A stretch of DNA of 64,000 nt from Pogostemon cablin. Lineage: Eukaryota > Streptophyta > Magnoliopsida > Lamiales > Lamiaceae. A program made the position numbers and the translations under genes. Numbering within the stretch: position 1 is the first letter of the stretch; each line of letters begins with the position of its first letter. Positions 33,901-47,939 of the stretch are shown in pieces. Location of the stretch: NCBI GenBank assembly GCA_023678885.1, contig CM042982.1:4402001-4466000 (forward strand), given 5' to 3'. The notes under the pieces were generated by a model. It was not told where the DNA came from and searched no databases. It saw only the letters and a list, made by a program, of their open reading frames with translations.

Positions 33901-36900
33901 TTTATTAACACGTACACAATATTATATCATCTTATTCTATCATAATCGTAATATCGCGATAATAAATTAGGATACAGAAAGAAACTTGGAAAATTTAAAT
34001 AAAGTTCTACACTGTCAAAAGTAAATCCACCTTTTCTTTTATTAATACCTACTTTTTCCCTCAGTTTAAAGCTCAAATATTTTAAGAATAATAAATTATT
34101 TATCTTAAAGAAAAAAGTGGAAAATTATGCATATCATAGAATCATGAGTTAGACCACCTTTCTTTTAAAAAAACTTTTTTTTTTTTTAAAAAAATACTAA
34201 TTAAATATAGGTAAATCCAATAGTTTGGGCAACGAACATAATTACTTTGGCAATAATGCATAAGGAGATCTAATCGAATAACTTTAGTTATATTTTAATA
34301 AAGTATTGTAAGATTTGTTCATTTGAATATTGTTTGAATAATAATCCTGTATCGTAAGTGTTTGAATTACATATTATAGCCTTTATTTAATTTAGCTCGT
34401 GCTTAATCAATCTTCACATTTTTTGTAATTTAATTCTCTTCTTTTAAAAGAAAAAAAAGAAAAAAAAGAAAAAAACTAAATTCGTAACTCTTGTAAGAAA
34501 AGAATAAATGAAGAGTTGTCATAAAATGGTGCAACCAATAAATAAGTCCATATGAAAGAGTAAGACACGTCGACTTAATTGAAATTTTTCTTAAAATGTG
34601 CATCATTTTATCATAAAATACTATAAATAGACTATATTAATTTCCATATTTCAACACAAATGGAAACAATTCTCCTGTACTTTTGAATACACATCTAAAT
34701 ACGTAAGTACTGTTGAATTCGCCGTATATTCCTTATTTAATATTTATTCTACCTAGAAGATCTTATCAAAATACATTTTGATTTTATTTTTTCTTGTGAT
34801 GTATATTAATATATCACAAGTCATTGTATCATAACACATGAATATCATAGAACCATAAGCATCTATTGCCTCAACTCATATAATCTCATAAAGTTCTAAT
34901 CGATTTTTTATATTTAACATAATATATCAAAAAAATATAATAAACAATAAACAATATTCATACTAGAAAGATGCATGATAGGGTTCTTTAGAATTATAAT
35001 TATCAATTTGGGTTAAACTCGTTTGGCCAACCTATCCCGCCTCATAAAAACCTAAGTCACGAATGACTTTTTCTGTGTTGACCTGCACGACAAATAGTCT
35101 GTATAATTATAATCAATCGTTGACATGTCATATTGTAGCTTACCCCATTAATAACACATCATGTTTTAATTTCATCTGAAAACTGTTTTTTCTGTATAAT
35201 TTGTGGATCTATTAGCTCATTTCTTATTCTTATTATCATAATTTTATTTTTTAAAATATAAAATTCACATAAAAATATAAAACGAGCTAGGCATGCTTGC
35301 CGATCCACCAAAAATCTTTGACAAATAATCCACCCTACTTTATACCCCACTAATAACCCAACTAACTTTTCTCTACCATTTGGTGAGTTAAGATAGTTTA
35401 TTTTTACATCTTTGTTTGGAACTGGCCAAAATCTTGTAGGTGTAACATTTTAATATACCATAATCTGAAATGGATGATGAATGGCAGAAGAGGAAACTAT
35501 AATTTAAAAGGAAGAGTACAAATCCTAAAGATAATAGTTTAATTTATTTCTCACGTCATTCATATAATAAGTGATAAAAAAAAAAGTAAATAAAAAAAAC
35601 CAATGCAAGAGATCCAGTGTGGTTTGAAAGCAACTAGATATCTTTTTGTATTTTTGTATTAAATTTTCTATTAAATACACACGATAAAAAAATTCTCAAT
35701 CTTTCCTTTTAAAATATAACTTTGTTTATATAATACATGTAATTCATATGAAAATACACATTAATTAATAGATATAACATTAAAATGTGACAAAACAAAT
35801 GAATCGGTGTTGAACCATTTTACATAATCTTGGGTGATTAATATTAGCATCGAATATATTTGGCGGTTGGATTAGGGGGTGAATGCAAACGGAAAAGAAA
35901 AACGCGTACACTGACACGTGGATGGCGGCGGTTGGCCAACCTGGATTAGATTATAACGCGGTTATTTGATGCCCTTTTCTATTATGTTATTTGCTAATTT
36001 AAATTTTAATTTAAAAAAGCAGAAAAAGAATAAGAAAAGAAAATAGAAACGTACTTAATTTATTAAGGACAACGTCCCGTGACGAGGGGCACAATCCGTA
36101 ATTTTGGCGTGGTTGACAGGGGCGTTTTGGTCATTCAGGTCACGTTTATGTGGCTAGCAGACCACCCAGTCACATAATTCCTGTCTTTTCTTCTTTAATT
36201 TGGTGTTCTCACTGTTATTCTTGAGATCTTATTTTGTATGTTACGCTTGAAAGTGATATTTTTATTATTATTATTATTATTATTTTTTTTTTTTTTGTAT
36301 CAAATGCTCAGCTTAATAAAAATCATGCAACCGTGACATTGGTTCGGGTGGAATCTGCTGATTCATGTATGTATTATTTTAATGTAAAGAGTTTAATTGT
36401 TATTTATAAGATTTAGTGTTTATTTTCTAAGTATAGTAATTATTAATGAAATTTTATTTATTGTTGTACTATTAATAATTTAATATTGTGGTGCATTGTA
36501 TTATTCAAACTTCGCAATCTGTAACTGGCCTTCTATATATATTGAGTTAGAGGTTTCAAATTGTTTGTTCTATTTAATATCCAACGTTGGTTTAAAAAAG
36601 AAAAAGAAATTCATATAATATTTTACTCAAACGAGATAATTAGATTGTGTGTGTTCATAAGAAACAATATTACTACTAATTTATTTTAATTTGCGAAATG
36701 ATTATACATAAAATTATTGTAGGATCAGATAAAAAGGATTAATTTTTAAAATTCCAAATCATTTAATTGTTTTGTCATGAATTCTGAAAATAGAAATTTA
36801 CCATTTTAATAAGATGATAACTTTTACTCTATTAAATTTGAAATGGATCTGTTTACGCGTTTTTAAAATATTACAGTACATCGATTCTTTTAGCACTAAA

Positions 36901-37000
36901 TTATGTAAAAGTTACTGGAATCCAACTGCATGCTTCACAATTATATGACAAAGTCTCTATATATCCAATTAAATTAAAAATTGATTAATAATGTTTTATT

Positions 37001-37070
<70 letters not shown>

Positions 37071-37736
37071 AAATATTTAAATTAATAATGTAAGATTTGA
37101 AAAAATTGTATCCACTGAAAATATGTAATGGAGCAGAAAGGAACGGACCCTCTCCGGCTATGCACTCGGTTGTGTCGGAATGTGATCGTTCTTTATATAA
37201 TTTTTCGTGGAATCTTGGAGATTTGGTGAGATGTAATTATCGAATATAATATACAATAAAATTTAATTAATTGGACGTAGGTGTAGTTAATGAGCTTGTA
37301 ATAGAAAAAAGAATATTAAACATGACTTTTATCTCACTATTATAGAATGTACAAGTAAGTTAATATATAGGCTAATAAAACTTGCTATGTAAATATAAAG
37401 TATGAATCGAATTTAATTTTTAATAGGTTTTTTTACAAATATTATAATAAATGTAATTAATAAAAGTATGAATAAAATTTTTATTTATTTCTAATTAGTT
37501 TTTAGGAATATTATAATGCATTTCCCTTACTGCCTTACGTGCATAACATCTAGCCCCTTACTATTTATTTACGAGTTGTTTTAAAAAAAATATATTTTAG
37601 ATGTTTATTTCAAAAATATTAATTTTTCATTTTCCAAAAGAAAAAGAAAAACATATACATACAGTGACACAACTATTCAATGTGCATAATAAAATATTAA
37701 TATTCCTTAAATCATAAAAAAAAATAAAAAAAATTA

Positions 37737-37944
37737 TTCCTATCGTCCCATAAATATTGTTACATTTCATAAAAAAACGACGTCTCATATAGTATAATGT
37801 TACATTTTTTTTATAGATATGACCCACAAAAAATATTCAAATACCACAACACTGTACATTATAATATTATTTTTCTCACCTTACAAAATATTAAAATACA
37901 ATACTAATTTTTAATCTATGAATAACCGTAACAAAATAGGAGTA
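37737..37944. mobile_element. Degenerate Stowaway-like MITE
   Basis: CCTATCGTCCCATAAATATTG at the left and AAATAGGAGTA at the right fit decayed Stowaway ends. The interior (ATATGACCCACAAAAA, TTTCTCACCTTACAAAAT) is typical of the family. Confidence 0.55.
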
Positions 37945-38840
37945 CTTGTGGAATGAAAGTTGAAATCGTAGCACTCGAAACATGGATATTAATGTGGATT
38001 GACTTTTTAGGTAGTTGACAGAAGAAATGAATTGATCAAAAAAGGTACAAAAATTGAAATAAGGGTGATAATGTGTATCCATTTTAATGTTGATCCATCA
38101 TTTCAACAGTGGTAGATGACAATTAATACTATGCTGACTATTGAGATGACAATTTCTGCATATTTACATCTGCACTATCCTGCCTGAATAAATATGCCTG
38201 CCCAATATTGGTGGTCATGCTAAATTTATTCTTTATTTTAAAAACTACAACTACTCATAAAATGAAATCCTGAAAAAAAAAATAATAAAAATCATTTGAA
38301 ATCCTAATGAAAGTTGTAATATGGTGTAATCCCTTCAATTCAACTGTTCACACCACCTGTTATAATATTTTTTATTAATAAATAAATGATAAAGAATACT
38401 AGAATTGATTATTTCGTAAAAAATATATATGAGGGTAGTTGTTTTGGAAGGATTATAATTTTGTGATTCATGTAATATATATACTCCAGTTTTAATTAGA
38501 TTGAAAAAAATTATTATTATTTAAATAAATTAACTTTTAATAGATATTCATAAAAAAACTAGTAATATTGCAATATAAAAAAAATAAAAGAGAAAAAAAA
38601 AACAAGAAAAACTCATCGTCAGCATGAATTGTGGTTGATGTTTTCATGCGTCATCTCCACGAACAATTGCCAACGAAAATACTTCACTTTCCACGTTTTA
38701 GTAATTCTAAGAACAAAAATACTCTTATAAATTTGGTTTTCATGGCTGAATTGGGTATTTTCTTATTCTAAACATATGTGTTTCCCCTCATTCTCCCTCT
38801 AATCCTAATATCTAATGTATTGCTGGAGTTTCAGGATTTG

Positions 38841-39080
38841 CTCCCTCCGTCCCATAACAAGATACGCGTTTGCTGTTTGCACGTGAACGGTTCTAGGGTC
38901 TTTATTTGCTTTTTGAACGTAAATTAAGGAGTATTATTATTATAGATAAGTTGGGTAATTGTATTAGAGGAAAGTGGTGAGTCATATTGTGTACTTTCTT
39001 TATTAAATAGAGGAAATTGATGCATTTTAAGCGGATGCCAGGAATATTGAAACGCGTACTTTGTTATGGGACTGTGGAAG
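38841..39080. mobile_element. Stowaway-type MITE
   Basis: The left end CTCCCTCCGTCCCATAACAA pairs with the right end TTGTTATGGGACTGTGGAAG. The subterminal GATACGCGTTT and AAACGCGTACTTTG also pair. Confidence 0.8.
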
Positions 39081-39939
39081 TACATCGTAAACCCAATACA
39101 CAGGAAACTAACTAATTTAAGAAAGGGATATACTTTTGTGACACCGTCTCACATTGATCATTTTAAGTTCATAATTAATTATCACTTTTAATTGAAAATA
39201 TTATTGCCTTTAATTTATTTGTGGATAGTTCTTAGCATCGTTATCATTTTTTATTATAAAAATGATCATTTCTTATGCATTTCAAGATAGTCATTCCATG
39301 AGACGATCTCATACCACTCCCCATAACAAAATATTGTGATGTTGTGGTGTTAAAATTGTGAAATTACTGCTAATAAAAGAAAAACACACAACTATAGTAA
39401 TGGTTGAAAATAAAATATGTGCATAACTAAAGAGAATAAAGAGTACTAAATTAATAATAAAAATTAAAAAAATAATAAAGTTACAAATAAAAAATCATAA
39501 CTTCATACCAATTCTATAAACAAATTATGAACTGTTGTGAATGTATTGAGTCAATATAAAAATATTTTTATTAACTAATCATATTCAAATTATTAAAATG
39601 CTTAAGAAGAAAGAAGATACGTGTAATTTTATATGATAAATAAATTCTTTTTGATAAATAAGTTTCTGAAAATTAATTTCAAGTTTCTTCACTAAAACTG
39701 AGACATTTTTCAATCCTAAAACCTGTGTTCGATGTGTTTAGTATATAACTCACCCACGATATAATTATCCTTTATATATTAAAAATAAATATAAACATTT
39801 TAACAAGACTTAGTACTTAATATAATTGGTTAATGATTATTTACACAAGTACATGCATTAAATGTCATAATTAATAATTAAATAAAATATGATTGTGTGA
39901 GTGGTGAATATTTGAGCACGAGTTAAGGAATCAGAATGA

Positions 39940-40967
39940 CCAATGAGGTGTTGGCCCAGTGGTTGAGATGCCAACATTGAGGTGCCCCTGATTGAAAGGT
40001 CAGTGATTCAAGCCCCCTGGAGCACAATGGTGGAACAATTAATATTGAGGCCCGCAAGGCGGGGCGCAATAGGAACCTGCGGCTGAGATGAGGGTTCAGC
40101 ATGGAGCAATCACTTGGGGAGGCTGAGCAATCACTTGGGGATGGGGGTTGACTCCTTGTGGCGAAATGGTGGAACAATTAATACTGAGGCCTGCAAGGCG
40201 GTCGAGATGGGGGGTCAGCATGGAGCAATCACTTGGGGATGGGGGTTGACTCCTTGTGCGCGCAATGGTAGAACAATTAATACTGAGGCCTGCGGCTGAG
40301 ATGGGGGTCAGCATGGAGCAATCACTTGGGGATGGGGGTTGACTCCTTGTGAGCGCAATGGTGGAATGAGGCGCGGCTGAGATGGGGGTCAGCATGGAGC
40401 AATCACTTGGGGAGGCTGAGCAATCACTTGGGAATGGGGGTTGACTCCTTTTGGCGAAATGGTGGAACAATTAATACTGAGGCCTGCAAGGCGGTCGAGA
40501 TGACAATCACTTGGGAAGGCTGAGCAATCACTTGGGGATGGGGGTTAACTCCTTGTGCGCGAAATGGTGGAACAAATAATACTGAGGCCTGCAAGGAGCA
40601 GTGTGGGAACCTGCGGCTGAGATGGGGGGTCAGCATGGAGCAATCACTTGGGGATGGGGGTTGACTCCTTGTGCGCGAAATGGTGGAACAAATAATACTG
40701 AGGCCTGCAAGGCGGCAGTGTGGGAACCTGCGGCTGAGATGAGGGTCAGCATGGAACAATCACTTGGGGATGGGGGATCAGCATGGAGCAATCACTTGGG
40801 AATGGGGGTTGACTCCTTGTGCGCGCAATGGTGGAACAATTAATACTGAGGTCTGCAAGGCGGCAGTGTGGGAACCTGCGGCTGAGATTTTCCAAAATCA
40901 CTTGGGGATGAGGGTTGACTCCTTGTGCGTAGTAGTTGAGGACTGGAACCTCGATATCGAAAAAAAT
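39940..40967 (+). mobile_element. tRNA-derived SINE with tandemly expanded body
   Basis: The head (about 39945-40020) contains a Pol III A box (TGGCCCAGTGG, ~39953) and B box (GATTCAAGCC, ~40007) at tRNA-like spacing. The tail is GAACCTCGATATCG followed by an A-rich run. Perfect 10-bp direct repeats ATCAGAATGA (39930-39939 and 40968-40977) flank the whole unit, as expected of a retroposed copy. Between head and tail a ~95-150-bp body unit is repeated. The landmark GGTTGACTCC (once GGTTAACTCC) recurs at 40146, 40244, 40337, 40439, 40543, 40659, 40807 and 40913, with TGGTGGAACAATTAATACTG, CCTGCGGCTGAGATG and GGAGCAATCACTTGGGGATG between. It is much more GC-rich than its surroundings. Long frames here are artefacts of the repeat. 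Confidence 0.8.
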
Positions 40968-43272
40968 ATCAGAATGAATATTACTACAATTAATTAGTGG
41001 AGTATGATAAATTATAAACTAAATTGTACAAAATATTGAAAAAATATGTGGAGCAAAATAAAAGAGTCAACGACGTTTGTTAGTTTAAGATCATAGTCAG
41101 AGTATGTCTCTCTTGATTCTGCAAATTTTATGCAAAACAACTCAGTTTTAACAATTGCTGTTATATTTTGTGACATCCACGTGGTGCAAGTACTTGATTA
41201 ATGACACCAATTAAATTAAATTAAAAAAATTCAACATACAAATAATGTTATAGATAGATGTAAAGTAGTATCTATATACGAAGAAAGTATAAAATTTAAG
41301 TGACCTTACACCACAACAAAGTTGCATAATGCCTATAATTACATAAGTACTTTTAGAAAATTTTATGCACGAGTAAAAAGAAAAAAAATAAAAATAAAAA
41401 TACTTTTTACATTAAAATAATACTCTTTTCATTTCATTATATGTGTACACTATTTTTTTTGAATATTTTAAAAAAAATGAATTTAATTTAATAAAATGGT
41501 TTGATATTCTTTTGAATAAATGAAATATAAATAAATGATGTTGATTAAATTTTTTTTTTCAGAAAAATAATTTTATTCATCAAATATGAAAGGGGCAAGA
41601 GGATTATCCAACAATTTTGGTAGGATAAAGAATAAATTATACATATCTAGCAATCTAATCCATCTTAAGAAGTAGTCTTCATTTATAAAGTTCTTAAATA
41701 ATAAAAGTAGGTGAACGTCTCAACTCTTCCATCAAATAAAATTTCTTAATTTTTACATTACTAAAGATAATTGCATTTTTTTTTCTACCATACTCATCAC
41801 ACCACACACTCTCAAATACACCATGAATGTCTTACCTTTCCTTCCTAATAAATCTACTAAAATGAAGCAGATTAGTATATGGATTTGAAGATAAGATCGT
41901 ATTTACTCTGATCCAACAAGCACATTTTAAAAGTTACAGGAAATATTAACATTCTGTGTTATAATCCTTTTACTTTGAAATTTTGTAACTGTAGGAAACA
42001 ATTCCACAAAACTCTACATATGTAAACTCGAATCTTAGTCAAAGCAAAATTATTTCAAATAAAAGCGAAATCCTCTCTTTCTTCCAATTGCAACCCAACA
42101 TTTAGCATTCATATTTTCTCATATGCGACTCTTGTAGTATATTTGACTTCTGACCATGTTTGTCATTGCCATTTATCTTTAATTTCCTGATTAAGAGAAA
42201 ACCAATTAATAATTGAAATTAGCTCATTAAGCACGGGTTGTTCCTCCTCACGAAGTTATCGTCTCCATCTCTACTTCCATTGTCACAACTCCATCCAACC
42301 ACTCGCCCATCTCTCAAAGACTGAGTTCTTTATCAATATCGAATCTGGATTTAATAAAGTTGAACTCCCACCCATAAATCACCTAAAAAATATCATAATT
42401 TTATTCTCATATTTTTGTTGGATTATGCAAGGATATTATTGAAGCCAATAAAGTGATAAATTTAGTGGAATGGCACATGATGACTATGAACGATTATTTT
42501 ATTTTATTTCATTTGAAAATGATATATTTCCACAGCAAATACACGTTGGATTAATATTATTGGGAAAGTGAACCCACACAATTGAATGATCATTAAGATG
42601 TAGGATCCTAAATTCATCTTATCTAAGACTAGATATATAATATCTTACTCAGTTGGCTCTACTTTGTTACACATTATTGGATCACCACTGACTTCATTAT
42701 CAATGCATTTATTTTTATTTATTTTTTTTTCAGAATTCTTATTTTAAAAAAGTAAATAAAATTTGGGAGTTATGCTCGTGTCCAACCTGTCACTAATGAT
42801 ATAAGTGTGTATTTTTTAATAAAGTGATAATTGATTACTTTAAAAGAATAGATTTATAGTATGGTTATTATTATATGTATAGTTTAAAATCATGTTATTA
42901 TTTTAGGCAAAATCATGAATACTTTCTGACATGTACCCAAATTATTCTACCTAGTGATCAAACACTGGATTCCAATCTGGATAGACTGATCTAATTAATA
43001 TTTACTATAACTAGTCAAATTGTTATGCATGTTATAATTCGTTTAATAATTTATTAAAATTATTTACATAATATTAACTCCTTTTTAAGGCCCTCCAGTG
43101 AAGTAGTGATGTACTCTTTCAACACTTCAAATTACCCAATTTTGCCATTTAAGTGTCTATTAAAAAATATAATTAAAAATATAGGGTGGGGGCTTTATTT
43201 ACTTGACCCAAATTTCATGTGCCTTTTACTATATTAATATATGTTGTTAAAAAAAGAAAAGAAAAAAATGGA

Positions 43273-43498
43273 ATTCCTCAACTCAATAGGTATACATTTA
43301 TCTTTTGTATGTGGACTAAGAAGTATTATTATTTAATATATATATGTAGTAGGTAGTTGTATTAGTGAGATGTGTGAACCCAAATATTAAATGTATTAGT
43401 GATGTGTGTGAGTCTCATTTGTTTAAAAAGGAAAATGTATACTTTTGATGCGACGCTCAAAATAGCAAAATATATACTTTTCCAGCCGATGGAGGGAG
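43273..43498. mobile_element. Degenerate Stowaway-like MITE
   Basis: The right end CAGCCGATGGAGGGAG|TA is a clear Stowaway terminus. The left end (near ATTCCTCAACTCAATAGG) is decayed, so the left boundary is approximate. Confidence 0.6.
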
Positions 43499-43599
43499 TA
43501 TGATATATGAACGAATAGTTGAAGAAATTATGTGAAATTCTTAAGATTAGAAAACACAAATTCTTATGTAAGAATTAGATTTTCATTTTTTTTTTCATT

Positions 43600-43602
43600 C
43601 GA

Positions 43603-43641
<39 letters not shown>

Positions 43642-43701
43642 TAAAAAAAAAAAGCGGTCCCGGGGGAGTGAAGGTGGGGGGGGGGGGGGGGGGGGGGGGG
43701 G
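43600..43701. repeat. (AAT)n tract followed by a 26-nt G-run
   Basis: About 13 AAT/TAA units (43603-43641), then AAAAAAGCGGTCCCGGGGGAG, and 26 consecutive G at 43676-43701. Homopolymer length from sequencing may be inexact. Confidence 0.9.
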
Positions 43702-44375
43702 TGAATTGTGTGCCCATATATGTGTCTGAATTAATATGGAAAATTAAACATTTCCAATTAATTATACATTTTTATCCACTATTAGAATTCACAAGAGGGT
43801 AATAATTCGGAAGCTAATGGGTCAATTTAATCGTTTCAAAATAAACAAATAGATCTTGTAACACAGCAATTAATCTTAAACACAGTAAATGCGTCTCACC
43901 ATTTGGAACACTTTATTCAAGTACAAAGTAATAATGTGAAAAGAGCATCTATATGTATAATATGTCGTACAAGTATATATTCCCACCACACTTCGATCCA
44001 ATTAATTTCTAATAAATTGAAGGCTTCAATTATTTCACAGAAATTGGAAAAGTGGTTTGCATATATTGGCAAATAAAATTGTACTGTTTTGAAAATGAAA
44101 TTCCCAGTTTGATCCTATAATTTATTGGGATCACAAAAGTGGTGATGTTGTGAGTATAACAAATGGACTTGTTTGACGTGCCAAAATCTTCAATTATTTG
44201 TTGTGTCTCAAAATCATTTACCATAAATATGTTCATCTACATCTCGCCATTCATTTCTCACTTTTTCCAATTTTTGCTTCAATTTTCCACTTTAAATCTA
44301 GAATATGCATATGGGGTTACATTTCCAGACTTATCACTTCTTGTAAAAAGACAAAAATATAAGATTATTACAAAT

Positions 44376-44376
44376 A

Positions 44377-44432
<56 letters not shown>
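44376..44432. repeat. (TA)n microsatellite
   Basis: About 57 bp of TA with one G interruption at its left side. Confidence 0.95.
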
Positions 44433-44437
<5 letters not shown>

Positions 44438-44753
44438 ATGTATACATTTTGTTAGCAATTTTTATGATAATTTTTTATTTAAATATTGTATATGAAAAAG
44501 TAATACATTTATTAAAAAAACCACATAAAAAGGAGTATTTTGACTAATTGAATAAAATAAAGTATATGATATAGTTGACTTTGACTAGATTGTTTGTAAA
44601 AAGGAGGTGTCATTTTTGTAATATTGTAAAATTATTGATATTGTGTATTATTTCCATTTTTAAGATGTACATGTATTCTTAAAACGAACCAAATTAAAAA
44701 GTGTGAAGTACTATTTTTGAGACTATGGGAGTAACATTAATACTCCTACATTA

Positions 44754-44975
44754 CTCCCTCCGTCCCCTTTAAAGAGAATGTTTTTTTTCATTTTGGGCGT
44801 CCCATTCAAAGGGTCCCCTTTCCTTTTTTATACACATGAGACCAACACACACCCTCTAATATAATTAAAATATGGGACCCACACTCCCACTAATACAACT
44901 ACCCACTGCACATTAAATAATAATATTTCTTAATTCACGCGAAAAAAGAAAAAACCCTCCTCATGAGAGATGGAG
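44754..44975. mobile_element. Stowaway-type MITE, subfamily 2
   Basis: Starts TA|CTCCCTCCGTCCCCTTTAAA and ends GAGAGATGGAG|TA. It shares AATTAAAATATGGGACCCAC and CTAATACAACTACCCACT with the copy at 60978, so the two form one subfamily. Confidence 0.8.
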
Positions 44976-47550
44976 TATATGGATACGCGCCCACACTACA
45001 CCCAATTACACAAATACCAACTCGAAACATATGCATGCGTGAATCTTTTCATGTCATATGAATGTGACAAATTATATAGTATTGATATACTTTATACTAA
45101 CTACTTGAGCGTGTAATCACAATCCTATTCCTTCTCTTTTTTTAGTTAATATCATGTGTAATCATTTTCACAAATTAAAAAAATCATTACTATGGTATAG
45201 CATCAATTTTGGTTATATATGCTTGTTTATACAAATTTATTTTTATATCTATAAAAATGTCTAGTATTTTTTTTCTTTAACACTAATATATAAGTGTTGT
45301 ACAAATAATTTTCATTTAATATATATAAACAAAAATATATTTAAAATAAAGCTATCTATACCGGGACCATGATCAAACATTTGCATGAGGTTATTAATAA
45401 TGTCTGTTAGTGCATCAATAAAATAATCATTTTTCTTTTCTACATAGATTAAAGAATATTATAAATTTATATAAAGTGTGTAATTTTATTAATGATGAGA
45501 GATGAGTTATGTAGGTCCGTATATTAAAAAAGAAACTGATTATCTTCAGTATAAACAAAATGGTGAATCGCTATGTGTGAATATTATTTTATAAGAGGAA
45601 TATGTAGCAATGATTTGGTACCCCTTAGTTACTAGACTCGTCAAACAATGTAATGAGTATTACTTCTCTCTTACTCATCTTTTAACAAAAGAATGTAGGG
45701 TTCTTCAAAATTGATTTGTATATCAAATTTTGCATAACTTCTTATATTCTTTTCTTTGATTATGAATTTTCCGTATCCCCAAATTATTGAAAATGATACA
45801 TCACTGCTATTATTCCTTCTTTTTCTTGCAATATGCACTCCATTTTAAACTTTGGACTTTTTCGAACTTGTGCAATTTTTTTACATATTTATATATCATG
45901 TGAAATCGATATACTAAAACATATAAACCATAAAAATAGAATTTAGAATAAATTATAAGGGTGAAATTATAATATATGAATACTAAAATTTAAAGATGTA
46001 GTACTAAATAAGAATATGATTAAGCAAAGTAGAAAGAACAAGACTTAAAAAATTAAGGGGGTGTTTAGTTAAAATTTGAATATGGGAATAAATTTTACCT
46101 TAATACTAGTATATATAAAAGTGAATTTCATTACTCTCAATTTTGACTAAATTAATTGAATCATACAAAATCAAATCACTATTTTTATAACATTCCTCAT
46201 TAACAAGCATATTTATTAATTTCATTCCAATTCTTTCACTTCAATACCTTTCAATCAAACACTAGATATATCATTAACCATAGCCACATGAGGTGAAAAA
46301 TTACCTTTGAGCCTATATGGAGTATTCTATTTTATTTTTATAGTTTATAGTTTATTTTTTCTTTATTATATAATCTTTGAATGGTTAATGTCTATTCAAT
46401 CAAATTAAATAAATGTTTTTTTCAAAGAAATGCATTAATATGATAGATATAAAGCATGCCAAAACATTAAAAAAAACAGAGGAGCAGCAAAGTTGCAGAA
46501 CCAAAAGCAAAACAAAAATCATACTAAAAACAACAAAAACATAATAAAACGATTAGGCTCAAGAAAACCCCATATAAATTTTGTTTTGCTTTTGCTTCGA
46601 CTATATTACTGCTTGAGAAGAGAAAAAGGGTTTTCTGGCCAACTTTTGTAATTAACGCCCGATCATTTGATATTTTTTCGTGATAACCAACTCCAGAGAT
46701 GAACCTGAACTTTTCTAAATATGTTGTATAACTCAATCACTTTGACTTTGAAGATTTTTTTCTTCGTTCTTTCCGTAAGATTTAGATGACAACGATCCAA
46801 AAAAATATGATAAATAATTTAGCGATACCTCCCCAAATACTTTACTGAAACAAAGAACATGAAATCTAACATTGTAGGGGAATACTCATGAAGTCTGAAA
46901 CCAATGCACGAAAGGGTCCATTGATAAGAAGAAAAAGAAGATAAAATATTCGTGTAAGATTGTCCTATAGGAAAACTTCAGTGATATGGATAAAAAATGA
47001 TAATATTTTAATAAAAAATGTTACTCGAATCAATAAAAAATAATAATGGTACAATAAATTATTTCATAAACAATTCATACTGTAAATAAAAAGTGATAAT
47101 GTTTTTAATAAAAAATAATACTACTAATCATCTTTGATTAAAAAAAATTAAAAAAAAGGCTTCTCACTCAAGTATATATAGAAAAAATAAAATAAAAATT
47201 AATTCTGACAGCAAGTGCAGAGAGGGTGAATTTGTTGCACTTTGTAATAAGTGTATTCACAATTTGTTCGTGGCCCAATATTTCGACATTAAATAGTGTT
47301 TCCGTAAGAAGAACGCTTTTAAATATTTGGGAAACGCGTTTCTAGTTATTTTTGTACAATTTCAGGCTTAGTGGCCACATATTTCTTCATTAAACGTGGT
47401 CACGAGTAATTGATTTTCTCATCCTCAATTAATTCAAATTTCTGACACATCGTATTGGTAGGAGAAAATGGATTTAACTGCCTTTCCCAATCTTGCAACT
47501 TTAATATGTATATACAAAGAAGACAAAGTCACATTTGATAATATTATTAT

Positions 47551-47735
47551 ATGAGACGGATCGAATTATTATTAAAATATTATTGTTATATGTGTAAAAT
47601 ATGTTTATTGTTAGTTTTGTTGGGGTGTTATAATATAATTTACTATAAATATATTTTAACTATCAATAAACATATTTTATTTATATAACAAACATATTTT
47701 AACAGTGATCGACTCATCTCTCAGTTCATTTCATA
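47551..47735. mobile_element. Partial GTGAGAC-family MITE
   Basis: TATGAGACGGATCGAATTAT and the repeated ATATTTTAACTATCAATAAA / CATATTTTAACAGTGATCGA match the interior of the fuller copies at 48460, 49444 and 56400. Confidence 0.55.
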
Positions 47736-47939
47736 TTTACATGTGTCAAAAGAGAGTAGCTTATATTTTTAAATTTGACCTACAATCTATTGACTTTTAA
47801 TTTTAAATTAAGTTACAAACATTGTCATAATGGAGCAATGTCCTTATTTATGAACCTTGCCAACCCCTCTTAAATAAGTATCCATTTGTTTTGATTTGTT
47901 TAGTGTTTTTGTTTTGCTTTTTATTTTTGAAATTTAATA

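Larger units (their letters stand above)
34141..39929. other. AT-rich intergenic region, no gene recognised
   Basis: No protein or RNA gene was supported. It includes a (TA)n tract at 36998-37068, two Stowaway-like copies (listed), and a less AT-rich patch at 35870-36200. That patch carries a G-box (CACGTG at 35915-35920) and GGCGTGGTTGACAGGGGCG but no open frame. A fragment at 39130-39310 is bounded by GACACCGTCTCAC and CATGAGACGATCTCA and may be a further diverged GTGAGAC-type element. Confidence 0.55.

Noticed and set aside
38014..38030. TTGACAGAAGA, resembling the start of miR156
   Set aside because: The rest of the mature sequence does not match and there is no flanking hairpin.
40096..40997. 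Several open frames of 60-124 codons on both strands with repetitive Pro/Ser or Gly-rich products
   Set aside because: They arise from the tandem SINE body, occur on both strands and have no start or splice context.
44163..44495. 110-codon frame ending in a run of Tyr-Ile
   Set aside because: It depends on a (TA)n tract and has no family resemblance.
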